From: Zea mays
Lineage: Eukaryota > Streptophyta > Magnoliopsida > Poales > Poaceae
Assembly (NCBI RefSeq): GCF_902167145.1
Contig: NC_050099.1
Span: forward strand, 59,290,942-59,354,941
DNA: 64,000 nt
Direction: 5' to 3'
In this document: positions 20,142 through 30,240 of the stretch, piece after piece
Layout: each line of letters opens with the position of its first letter
How positions within the stretch are numbered: the stretch's first letter is position 1
Program-made: the position numbers and the translations under genes
The notes under the pieces: generated by a model
Database searches by the model: none
What the model was told of the DNA's origin: nothing
What the model saw: the letters and a program-made list of their open reading frames with translations, nothing else

Positions 20142-21550
20142 ATTAAAGGCAAGCCCCGGTTTATGCATAACCGTTATATATGCTATTTTACTACACTTAA
20201 TGTTTGTAGGCTTGTACTGTGCACTTAAGTGTAGGAGTTGCCTGAAACCCTAGTTGCATGAACTCAAGATTCCTTTTTGAGATGAATACTAGTATGCTAG
20301 GTCGAGTAGCTGCTTTACTAATTAGGGATCTCGGTAGAAGTCGAGTGATTTTTCTAGCACTCGCGCGAGGTCAGGAATTGGTTGTATCCACTTTCATAGC
20401 ATAATGATGTTGGTCTGTGGACAACCATCCATGGGGATTGGTTGTCTACGAGGTGGAAATTGGAATAAGGATTATGGTGTGGTACCGTGAGTCAAGCGTT
20501 TGAACGTACTAAACATATGCCGAGAAATATGGTAAATCGGTAAGCCTAGTACCTGAGTGAACCTGGCAGTGGACATATCCCCTCACGCGACCTGAGACGA
20601 GGTCTCCCATTCCGGTTATGGTGGGTACAAGTGCGGTCACTGCACGACGGCCAGTCGGGGTCAGTGAGGCATTGTACGCCAAGGCGGTGAGCCCTGATCT
20701 GCTGACGGGGAATCGATGGGGACGGTTGATATGTGTGGGGACGGAGTGCCCCTACATGTCGTGTGTTTAGGTTTACCTTGCAAGGATAAAAACTCGATTC
20801 GAATCGTCTGCTTCTCGCAGCTAATGAGACTGCTTGATCCATGCTGCTGCATTGAGTAATAAATGGAAATGAGGTGACTGGCAAAAGATGTTGATTGCTA
20901 AAATGTTTGATACCATGTATGAATAGCTAGGTACTCATCTAGTTTAAAAGGATCATACTAAAACTTGAAAAGCTAAAACTTGATTTTTAGACTCAGCTAG
21001 TGCTTTTGGCAACCAAACCCCTCAGCCAAACAGCTGCATGTCTAGAGGTAGAGGAGTAGACTCCTCACACCGGGTAAGTCTAGCTGAGTATTAGTATACT
21101 CAGCCTTGCTTGTGGCACAATTTTTGCAGGTACTCCTTAGGATGATTTGTTGCTGGTGTGACTGGGCCTCCATCCCTGCCACCGGGATAGACGGTCGAGT
21201 GGGTTCTTGCTTCCGCAGGAGAGGACCCGGAGGAGTAGCGTGGCCAGGCTTCGCCATGTTACTCGGTTCTTCTCCGTTAGTTATTTCCGCTGCATTAAAA
21301 TTTATGATTATTATTTCTAAAACTCCGATAATGTAATCACTAATGATACTTATTAAATTTGTGGTATTATGTTTTATTGTATTTCTCTGTGCCTCACCTT
21401 CGTGTGAGCTAGTGGTATTCGATCCTGGTAAGTGGCTTTATCGGACTAGATCCGAGGGACTGACGGGTTATTCCTGTTTAAGTGTGTTGCTGCCCTTATG
21501 GGTGCGACTTGGGCACTTAAGCTGGAATAATTCGGGCGGTTCCGCCACAA

Positions 21551-21870
21551 TTGGTCTTCTAAGGGGGGTGGATTGTGATATCCTGGCCCCTGGGATGGTG
21601 ATATCCTGGCCCAAAGCTTAATAGAATTAATAGAGTATCCATACCAACAAGGTGCATTTTCTTTTTTGAAAGCCTATCTCGAAAGAACATCCAAGTTAAT
21701 CGTGCTTGGCTTCGAGCAATTTGGGATGGGTGACCGACCGGGAAGTTTTCTCGGATGCGCATGAGTGAGGTAAAAGTGCACACAAAAGACTCATGTTGGT
21801 CTGAATATATTATCCTAGCGAGCTGCCAGGAGTAAGTGACACCGGTCCAGGGATTGGACGGGGTGTTACA
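21551..21870 (+). mobile_element. Cassandra TRIM, 3' LTR with polypurine tract
   Basis: A short internal remnant with purine tract TCTAAGGGGGGTGGA (21559-21573) precedes an LTR of 297 bp, from TGTGATATCC at 21574 to GGGGTGTTACA at 21870. The LTR contains 5S rRNA-like sequence, the hallmark of Cassandra. Only this end is present: the giant LTR abuts the internal domain at 21550, so the giant-LTR element appears to have inserted into a Cassandra copy. No coding capacity, as expected. Confidence 0.85.
21681..21757 (+). promoter_or_regulatory. 5S rRNA-derived internal promoter in the Cassandra LTR
   Basis: AAGTTAATCGTGCTTGG (21693-21709) corresponds to the 5S A-box region, and GATGGGTGACCGACCGGG (21725-21742) to the C-box. 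Cassandra LTRs are known to carry an RNA polymerase III-type 5S promoter. Several substitutions are seen relative to plant 5S rRNA, so this is not a 5S gene. Confidence 0.8.
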
Positions 21871-22086
21871 GTGGGAGGTGGGTGTGGGAGCTCTATAGGG
21901 GGTGCGATTGAGGGAGGGGGAGTGAGTGGGGGTGCGGGCCGCTAGAAATGGCCGGGGTGGGGCACTCGTAGCCTCGGCATGCGTTGTGGGCGCGGAGTCC
22001 ATGGCGTGCGCCGAGTTGTGCGCGAGGACGGTTGGGGGAATGGGACTGATAGGCGAGGCCCACGAGTCAACGGGAGGGAGCGCGTG
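21871..22086. other. GC-rich target sequence around the solo LTR (left half)
   Basis: G-rich sequence that continues at 26376-26620 once the solo LTR and one GCGTG are removed; both halves carry the CTGATAGGCG/CTGATAGGGCGG word. No gene is seen. It probably belongs to an older retrotransposon leader. Confidence 0.5.
22082..22086. repeat. Target duplication GCGTG, left
   Basis: GCGTG directly before the solo LTR, repeated at 26371-26375. Confidence 0.85.
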
Positions 22087-22904
22087 TGTAACACCCCAGG
22101 TGTTACCCAAGGCCCTGGCTTAATATATGCACCTATGGCCTATTATCACATGTGTTTAAGTGGAAAGAGAGGGCACCCAAAGCATTAGAACCATGGTTTA
22201 ACTAAGTGATGATCATGATGGGAGGAATACCCTAGCTTTTCATGTATCTTCACCTATGAAAAAGGTTCTAAAACACTAGTTCCCCCTCTTGAGCCATAAA
22301 ACCCCCAAGCATTGGATTAGTGAGAAGGGGAAGCAAACAATCATTTCATGACTTGAACCCTTTACCAAAGTTGAAGTACATTAATATACCTACAAAATAT
22401 AGTAAGGAAAGTATTACAAAAAGGTCCTACAAAAACCCCAAACCAAGCACCCAAGTGGAGAGCACCCTAGAGCAATCCATTTTTCTCTAAGTCAAAATCA
22501 GCCCTAATCTAAAGATCAGAAGTGTTCACTTATTTGCTGGCACCAAAACCACATGGTCCAAATAAAAAGAGTAGCCAAACTACCCAAGGCACACCCCTGA
22601 AAAGTTTGAAACCAAACCAAGGTTGTTTGACACGGTTTGACATCTGTTTTGTCGTGAGATGAACAGTGCAGACAAACAAGACATGGCGCCACAATATCTT
22701 CCAAGCCATACCCGATCTCCCCTTGGAACTCACATGAACTAGATAGCTCTAGGTGCAGGGAAGAAATCTTACACAAGTCATATGGCAAGATTCGCACGTT
22801 TGGGTGCTCAGCAGGCGCAAGAACTCAGGTAGATTAACACGGCCACGTGTTCGACGCGCCCTGGCAACGCTAGAGCACGCCCCGGCGCTCGGCCCCAGGC
22901 GCGC

Positions 22905-22920
22905 CCGTGGCTATAAATCC
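22905..22920 (+). promoter_or_regulatory. TATA box of the solo LTR
   Basis: GGCTATAAATCC at about 22910, followed by a C-rich leader with two consensus splice donors (23203, 23444). Same layout as the giant LTR. Confidence 0.65.
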
Positions 22921-24964
22921 AACACCGACCTCGACCGTACACCCCCGTGCGCTCCCAACCCCGCCCGAGCGCCAGTTCACCGGCGTTCCCTCTGCGCACG
23001 GCGTGCCAGCGGCCGCCCGAGCCCCGGCCACCATATACCAGCCACTCCAGCCCTCCTCCACCCAAACCAATCCCTCGGCTAGCCTCCCCAGACCTCCGTG
23101 AAGCTCCCCGAGCCCTTGGACCGAACTTCACATCGCCGGAGGCGCCAGATTGACGTCGTCGGACTTCAACCGGCCGCCGTCGCACGTAGACCGAGCTACA
23201 CGGTAAGCCACTCGTCGATTCCTTGCGCCTACAGCATCCTTGACCTCCAGTGAAGCTCCTCATGCGATTTAATTGAGCTCTCCCACCGTGAACAGGCCGG
23301 AGCACGCGTCGCCGACGCGCGCAACCGCCTGTGCACGCGGCCAGCCCTACTCTGGCCATCACCGCCGGCGATCTGCCCCTCGACGTGATCGTCAGGACCT
23401 CCTGGACCTCACCCAGCCCTCCACCGGACCTCTCCCACTGCAAGTAAGCCGCGCCACCCCTTTTCCTCTCTGCGGCCACTGTTCTGGCGAGGAGGGAGCT
23501 CGGGTTAAGAGAGAGAAAAGCTAGGGGGGTTATCGGAAATGTCAGTGACTCTGGTGAATAGTTCCCAGGGGCACGAATTTAAGGTTTTGGTTAAGGAAAA
23601 CCCTAGGGGCCCCGGCGCAAAGCTGTTTTTCTTAAACCTTTAAGATTTATTCTTTTTAAATAAGTAGAGCACTTGAAAAATTTATAACTTGGGTTTTATC
23701 CAACCAAATTTGGTCAAACCAATTTTGGTAGGTCCTAAATATTATAAACTATTCAGGAAAAATAATAAACACCCTGATTCCTGCAATACTTTTAGAGTTT
23801 TAATTTAAATAAGTATACTGCCCAAAACTAAATAAATAAAGGAAAAATAGAAATACTTTTGGACTAAGGGTAAGAAAAATTAGAGACATACTTAACAATT
23901 AACTACCTTGTTTAAAAATGTTAAACTCCTCAGTATACTAGGTTAAGGAGGGATTAACCATTAAAACTTGGATTGGCCCAAACCTTAAGAAAATGAAAAA
24001 GAGGATTTAAAATAAGAACCAGAGGGCAACCACATTTTTCCTAGCTTTCTTAGGTAATATAGTTCATAAAAAAATTATGTTGAAACCTCTGTTAGTACAA
24101 AAGAAATACACCACATTTTATTTTATAAAAACAGTAAGAACTTAGAAAAATCCTAGAAAAATAACCCTAAAAAGAAACCACCCCAATCCTTGGGATAACT
24201 AATATTATGCTAATATAAATCTAGGAAAAATACAAGTTTTGTTGTTTGATATTTTTCAAATGACAAGTTAGTTATAAGTGCCTTTTTGGCATTAAACTTT
24301 AGAAAATCACAACTAAATAACCATTAAGTCACTTTATGTGATTTTTGTCACAGAGACCTGTCATTACCCTTAGATGTTGGCAAAAATAATTTTTAGTGTA
24401 GAACCACCACCGAAATTAGAGCTGTAGTGTAAAGTGACCATTCACCCTCACTTTATCCTAATTATTTTTAACCTCCAAATTGTAGATTTGACTATAGAGA
24501 CCAGTGTTTACCCACTGTAATGTTTGCAACATTTTTGGAAAATTCTAAGTCACTATGGCAGTTCAAAATCACTCTAGAAAGCATAAATAGAAAGTAAAAA
24601 AAGGAAGTGTGGAAGGAATTACTATTACACAACTAAATCTCTCTAAGTGTCCAATAAAATGTAAGGAGATGATTAAATTCTTAATTTCACTAAGACCCTA
24701 AAATAAGTGTGTATAAAACACTAAGAGCAACATCCGATAAAGAAACCCTAGTTTACCCACTGTTTTAATATTGTTTCACCATACATAGTATTTACTAAAT
24801 TGACATATCATTAATATACATGTATCTTATTCATTGCATTCGATAGATTGTAATCTTGCTGACGGAGAGTACGTCCTTATTCCGAAGCAAGGAGTTGCTC
24901 AGGAGGTAGTCCAGGAGCCAACACCAGAGCCTACCACTAAGGACCTGCCTGTCCCAGCTGTTGA

Positions 24965-26370
24965 AGGCAAGCCCCGGTTTTATGCATAACCGTTTATATA
25001 TGCTATTTTACTACACTTAATGTTTGTAGGCTTGTATTGTGCACTTAAGTGTAGGAGTTTTCTGAAACCCTAGTTGCATGAACTCAGGATTCCTTTTGAG
25101 ATGGATACTAGTATGCTAGGTCGAGTAGCTGCTTTACTAATTACGGATCTCAATAGAAGTCGAGTGATTTTTCTAGCACTCGCGTGAGGCCAGGAATTGG
25201 TTGTATCCATTTTTATACCGAAATGATGATGGTCTATGGACAACGATCCATGGGGATGCGTTGTCTACGAGACAGAAAATTTGAATAAGGATTAAGGTGT
25301 GGTACCGTGTGTCAAACGTTTGAACGTACTAAACACATGTCGAGAAATATGGTAACCGATAAGCCTAGTACCTGATTGAACCTGCCCGCAGACTTTACCC
25401 CTCACTGGACCTAAGACGGAGTCTCCCATGCCGAATTATGGTGGATACAAGTGCGGCCGTTGCACGGCGGCAGCCAGGGACAATTGGAGCATTGTACACC
25501 AAGGCCGTGAGCCCTGGTCTGTTGCCAGGGAATCGATGGGGACGTTTGATGTGTGTGGGGACGGAGTGCCTCGCCACGTCGTGTGTTTAGGTTTACCTTG
25601 CAAGGTTAAAACTCGATTCGAATCGTCTGCTTCTCGCAGCTAATGAGACTGCTTGATCCATGCTGCTACATTGAGTAATAAGTGGAAATGAGGTGACTGT
25701 TAAGGGATGTTGATTGATAAAAATGTTTGATACCATGTATGACTAGCTAGGTACACATCTAGTAAAAAGGAGCACACTAAAACTTGAAAAGCTAAAATAT
25801 GATTTTAGACTCAGCTAGTGCTTTTGGCAAACCAAACCCCTCAGCCAAACAGCTGCATGTCTAGAGGTAGAGGAGTAGACTCCTCACACCGGGTAAGTCT
25901 AGCTGAGTATTAGTATACTCAGCCTTGCTTGTAGCATAATTTTTATTGGTTCTCTGGAGGATATGGTTGCTAGAGTGACTTGGACGTCCACCTTGCCACC
26001 GGGTTGGACAATCGAGTGAGACCCTACCTCAGCAGGAGAGGAGCTTGAGGAGTGATGGACCAGGCTTCCCCATCCTCCTGTTCATTTACCGTTAGTTGAT
26101 TTCCGCTGCATCGAGAACAATGGTTACTACTTTTGCAAAACTCCGATGATGTTGTAATAAAATTTAAGTACTTCTTTAATTTATGGTTTTATGCTTTATT
26201 GTATTTTCTCTGTGCCTCACCTTCGAGTGAGTATGTGGTACTTGATCCTGTTAGTGGCCTTGTCGGACTAGATCCGAGAGACTGACAGTTTATTCCTATT
26301 TAAGTGTGGTCTAGCCTCTAAGGCGAGACTTAGGCACTTACGTTGGAATAATTTGGGCAGTTCCGCCACA
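24965..26370 (+). repeat. 3' module shared by the two giant LTRs
   Basis: Clearly homologous to 20147-21550, from GGCAAGCCCCGGTTT to TTCCGCCACA with scattered substitutions. Upstream of this point the two LTRs show no obvious similarity except their first 18 bases. The 3' module is therefore the conserved R/U5-like part, and the 5' two-thirds have been replaced. Confidence 0.85.
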
Positions 26371-26620
26371 GCGTGAACGATCAGGCAGCGCTGATAGGGC
26401 GGACTCACCAGAGTGAGAGAGAGAAAAGGGGAAGCGAGCGTGCACAAGCGAGCGGATCGGCACTGACAGGCGGGACCCACGGGCAGAGGGATAGAGGGGG
26501 AAACGGGCACGCGAGCGAGGCCTGGCTAGAGTCGATAGGGCGGGCTCGCCTAGCAGAGGAAGAGCGCGGGAGCGCGTGGGGCATGTTAGGTCAAGTGGGC
26601 CGAAAGGCTGGGGAAGGGGG
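26371..26620. other. Target duplication GCGTG, right, and GC-rich flank
   Basis: GCGTG at 26371-26375 closes the solo LTR. The remainder is G-rich sequence of the same type as 21871-22086 with no supported gene. Confidence 0.55.
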
Positions 26621-28197
26621 TGTCACACCCGGGTTTTAGGGGTCTAAAACTCAAGCGCGAAATAATCACCAGGTGTGTTAGGACCAAGTCTCACACATAT
26701 GATGAATAGTGGTACAGAAACGAATGTCACATCTTTACTATATAATAGGGGTTCTGTACAAAATAAATAAATAATTACATCATATGAAGACATGATCCAG
26801 CAACCCAAAGTTGACTAGAGATGACAGCCTAGACCTCTCATGGACACGTTACATCATCCTCCATGAGCCTCATCCTGCGGTACCTGTTCTTGACCTGTGG
26901 GCGGTGTGAGACAGCAAGAGTGAGCTCACATACGTTCATCGCTCAACAAGTTGTGGGGAATAATGTGCATGAACTCGCCAAAGGTGGGAGCTCACGTGAA
27001 GTGTAAGGCTTACCAAAGGAGATGGTTGAAGCTGAGCATTGCTTTTAAAGTTGGTCAAAATTTTATTAGCAATTACTAAGTATAAGTAAATACCAACCCA
27101 ATTAAGTAGTAGAACAAAAGTAATAACAACACCTGCGATGCATTGCATATGACAAATTGAATTTAGTTCCATAAATTAATCATGTGAAGGTCCGAGCTGC
27201 TCATGACCATGAGCACGGCTGATATACCAGTTTTACACTCTACAGAGGTTGCGCATCTTTACCCACAAGTCATGTTTCCCATCTGCCACGGGGTTGTACG
27301 GGCCCCATACACCTCTACCAAGGAAGCGAGGCAGGGTAACACTACGAGGCCTTTACAAAGTTCCACTAGCTTCAGAAAACCCGTTATAGTTTATAGGAAG
27401 CTCCAATGCAGGGATCCCTCGCCTGACCGCCATCGTAGCAAAATCAACCCAAGGAAATCCCTACACTGACCACTCCCATACTACCCTTGCCCCTTTTGGG
27501 TAAGGTAGTCCTCCACTAGCTTTCCTAATTAGTCAGCCAAGGGCGTCCCATACCACCCTTGTGGTAGCACTGTTTTCCCGGGTGGTCGCTCCATGTTCCA
27601 ATTAACATAATGATCTTATCATGAATAGTAAGTAACAACTGATAATAAAGTAAGATCATGAATAATGTATATCTCTATACCCAAAACCACATAAAGCAAT
27701 AGCAGGTACTACCCCAAGAATTCAGTGGTAAACAAGGTATAAAGATAGTCAAACAAGGGTAACCTATTGGGTCCCATAAAAATTAACCTATGCAGATCAT
27801 TATGATTAATCAAAATATGACTGGGTAAAAATAAGTGATCAAGGGCACAACTTGCCTGGGACTTGAGATTCCAAGTAACTACATGCTTTTCAGATGACTC
27901 GTGACCTCGCTGCTAGTCGTAGCAATACAAATGAACATGGTATAGACAAAATTAACATCACAACAAACATAAGAATAAACTGCATAATAATAGTCTACGT
28001 GCGTAACGAAATCGTAGGAACAAGAATTACTAAATTCGGAGTTACGATTACCAAGTTAAGAATTTCTGAAGTTATTAAGCACCTAGACCACGACGGCCTG
28101 AGGCGGCACCGCCAGCTTCCATAGTGGCGAACCTCACCGGAGTTTCATTGCCAGACGCCCCAAGCGCCGAACAGCAATCGAAACGATGCTACGTGTC
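26621..28197 (-). repeat. Tekay-like LTR on the minus strand, 3' end portion
   Basis: It begins TGTCACACCCGGGTTTTAGG, the inverted LTR end used by copies A and B, and contains landmarks shared with them in the same order (GAGCACGGCTGATAT, CAGAGGTTG, TTTACCCACAAG). It diverges too much to be the same copy. It is cut at 28197 by T1; the last five bases, GTGTC, are duplicated at 35562-35566. No coding region. Confidence 0.75.
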
Positions 28198-28839
28198 TGT
28201 TGGGGACTTGTTCTCAAGTGCTATGAGTTAAGAACAAGGCAACATAGAAAATGTTAATCGTTAAAGTCCTTCGTCCTTCGAAGCATTATTTCCCTTAGGA
28301 TATAATGGTTTATGGACGAAGGTTATGAAGGACGTACCTTCATAAATTCATTAAACAATGACGAAGGATGAAATATAAAGAATATAAAAGACAACATGAA
28401 CAATTATATATTATTATCAGGCATAAACAGAAATATCATTGAATTACAAGTGTACCTTCAATTGGAAGGAGATGACAGTACAAGCGTGACGCAAAAAGTG
28501 AATGCCAAGTCAGCGTGAACAGTACGGGAGTACTGTTCACCTATTTATAGGCACGGGACGCAACCCGTGCAAAATTACATTAATGCCCTTTACACTCGAT
28601 AATAATTCTATAGTAATCTGTCAAGGTCTAAATAGCCTTTTCATCTTTAAGTCGGTTTCACCTGCTGCTGTCACGCCGAAGCTTTCCTACTTACACCTTC
28701 GGCGCTTCACCAACCTTCGTATTATTCTGGTCTACTGTGATGCCTGACTTGAGTCCGAAGATACCTGTTCACACATTATACTCCAGAAGCACTATTAAAC
28801 CTGTTTTTGAGGACCTTCGGATGCCGAAGGTCCCCAACA
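28198..28839 (-). repeat. T1 3' LTR
   Basis: 642 bp. It carries a minus-strand TATA at 28541-28550 with an 11-bp dyad (28515-28525 and 28530-28540) beside it. It is followed by GTAGCCCCTCGC, the inverted purine tract. Confidence 0.93.
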
Positions 28840-28989
28840 GTAGCCCCTCGCAATATTAATTTGTTCAAAATAATAAATTTAGATTGCGACCTGGACGAAG
28901 GCTTTACGCCGAAGGTCCAAAAAAACACCTTCCATTTGCTAGAATAGCAACATTCACCGACAAGCGGGGTCTTTCAATTTTCAACGTAC

Positions 28990-29133
28990 TTGGCGTATAA
29001 ATACGGCCATACCGCAAACGCATTTGGCACGCTCTCTGGCCAACTGCTCCCGCTCACTCAATTTTTAGCTCTTGTGCACTACGATTTGCTAAGCTTTGAG
29101 TTTTGAAGCTTCGGCTTTGAAAATAGTTTTTTA
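28990..29133 (+). promoter_or_regulatory. Core promoter and leader of the T1 antisense gene
   Basis: GCGTATAAATACGG at about 28994-29003 is a plus-strand TATA box 140 bp upstream of the antisense start codon and 155 bp inside the 3' LTR. Equivalent TATA boxes stand at the same place in T2 (37350), T3 (48713) and T4 (46931-46940, minus). Confidence 0.75.
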
Positions 29134-30240
29134 GTGTCTCCGAAGATGTCCGAAGATAAGAAGACTGCTGCTGAGACGAAGCTGAGCCTCGACGAAGAGA
29201 AAAAATTGGGGTTTCTTATAGCGATGTCAAAGACCAACACAGAAAAAATCACCAAGGAGATTCTGGAAGGTTTGTCTGAGGATACTGGTGACAGTGACAG
29301 CTATGATGTGGACAGTGGTGGTGAAGACTCCGAAGATCGTCCATGGCGACCAAGCCATTCAGTTTACGGTAAATCAACTATCAAAGAGAATCATCTTATC
29401 AACATGAGAGGAAGGTATTTTCGGGATTTGTCCATTGTGAGGGCCGACGAAGGGGAAAAAACTTGCCCACACCCTGAAGAGAATGAAGTCGTAGTGTACC
29501 GAAGCTTTTTGAAAGCTGGACTCCGATTTCCTTTGAGCAGCTTCGTTGTGGAGGTGCTGAAAATATTCGAAATCTATCTCCATCAACTTACCCCCGAGGC
29601 AATTATAAAGCTGAATATCTTCGTGTGGGCCGTGAGAAGCCAAGGTCTGAAGCCTGACGCAAAAAGCTTCTGCAATATACATGAATTATCATATGAAACA
29701 AAACCTTGGGGTAAGGAACAGTATCACAACAATTTTGGCTGCTACAGTTTCATTTCTCGGTCCGGGTCAAGCTGCCCCGTGCCAACCTTTCGGAAGAGAT
29801 GGCCCGGAGACTGGATGACAGAATGGTTCTATGTGAAGAATGATCTGAGAATACGAGAAGATATCAAAGGTATAATTATGCGCCCTATTTGGCAAAGCTT
29901 CGGCCTTCGGAGGCCGAAGGTTGAAATGAATGAAGCTGCCGAAGAATGCCAGAGGGCCTTCGGCGCAGTCTGTTCTTTTATTGGAACGAGAGACTTAGTA
30001 CAAGAGCATATTGCCTTCAGGGTATGGCCGCTCGCGGAGAAATGGGAAATGCCACAAGAAACCGTAAAAGAGGCCGACGAAGGTGGACTTATCAGGTTGA
30101 AGTACACTTTTAAATTTGGAGATAAATTCGTTGAGCCAGATGATGACTGGTTAAAAAGTATTGAAAATTTAAGTGATGAACTGCTTGGGGCTTATTCGAA
30201 GGCCGAAGACACTGCAATGTCAGCAGCCTTCGGAGGCTGA
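29134..30240 (+). CDS. T1 antisense gene, exon 1 N-terminal part (transposon-associated domain)
   Basis: Starts at ATG 29134; homology with T4 (MSEEKK) favours the second ATG at 29146. An acidic leader with serine/aspartate repeats is followed near residues 125-210 by a conserved block (KAGLRFPLSSFVVEVLK, IYLHQLTPEAI, FVWAVRSQG). I take it to be the Pfam 'putative gypsy type transposon' (Transposase_28-like) domain. Later come WFYVKNDL and CSFIGTRDLVQEH. Despite the Pfam name there is no DDE site or RT. A single TGA at 30238-30240 (AFGG-stop-KKRLNRV) interrupts the frame; T2 and T3 have an arginine codon in this region, so CGA to TGA is likely. The frame continues directly after it. Function unknown. 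Confidence 0.75.
   Translation: MSPKMSEDKKTAAETKLSLDEEKKLGFLIAMSKTNTEKITKEILEGLSEDTGDSDSYDVDSGGEDSEDRPWRPSHSVYGKSTIKENHLINMRGRYFRDLSIVRADEGEKTCPHPEENEVVVYRSFLKAGLRFPLSSFVVEVLKIFEIYLHQLTPEAIIKLNIFVWAVRSQGLKPDAKSFCNIHELSYETKPWGKEQYHNNFGCYSFISRSGSSCPVPTFRKRWPGDWMTEWFYVKNDLRIREDIKGIIMRPIWQSFGLRRPKVEMNEAAEECQRAFGAVCSFIGTRDLVQEHIAFRVWPLAEKWEMPQETVKEADEGGLIRLKYTFKFGDKFVEPDDDWLKSIENLSDELLGAYSKAEDTAMSAAFGG

Larger units (their letters stand above)
14433..21550 (+). mobile_element. Non-autonomous LTR element with giant (6.1 kb) LTR, 3' end
   Basis: It holds the end of an internal region (14433-15434), a hairpin and polypurine tract, and an LTR that starts TGTGACACCCCAGGTGTC and ends GTTCCGCCACA. Its 5' portion lies beyond copy A, which inserted into it. 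No gag or pol remnant is visible. The PPT hairpin is the same as in the Tekay-like copies, so I infer a non-autonomous relative of that lineage. Confidence 0.7.
15472..21550 (+). repeat. Giant LTR, 6079 bp
   Basis: Start TGTGACACC after the PPT; end TTCCGCCACA. The end is supported by the solo LTR at 22087-26370, which shares the last 1.4 kb and stops at the same CA. Inside it are a TATA box (16220), a GC-rich leader, a consensus splice donor GTAAGT (17001), AT-rich intron-like DNA, a 180-bp tandem array, a small exon-like ORF and the shared 3' module. This is unusually long for an LTR. I assume one continuous LTR, but an unrecognised nested insertion cannot be excluded. Confidence 0.7.
22087..26370 (+). 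mobile_element. Solo LTR, 4284 bp
   Basis: It starts TGTAACACCCCAGGTGTT and ends AGTTCCGCCACA, with GCGTG on both sides and no internal domain. It is therefore the product of LTR-LTR recombination after a complete insertion. TATA is at 22912, followed by a GC-rich leader with donors GTAAGC at 23203 and 23444, AT-rich intron-like sequence (about 23600-24850), and a 3' module shared with 15472-21550. Orientation is set by the TATA and the shared module. No protein frame is supported. Confidence 0.88.

Noticed and set aside
21681..21757. A 5S rRNA gene
   Set aside because: Only the internal-promoter half is similar, with several substitutions, and it sits within a TRIM LTR; it is Cassandra.
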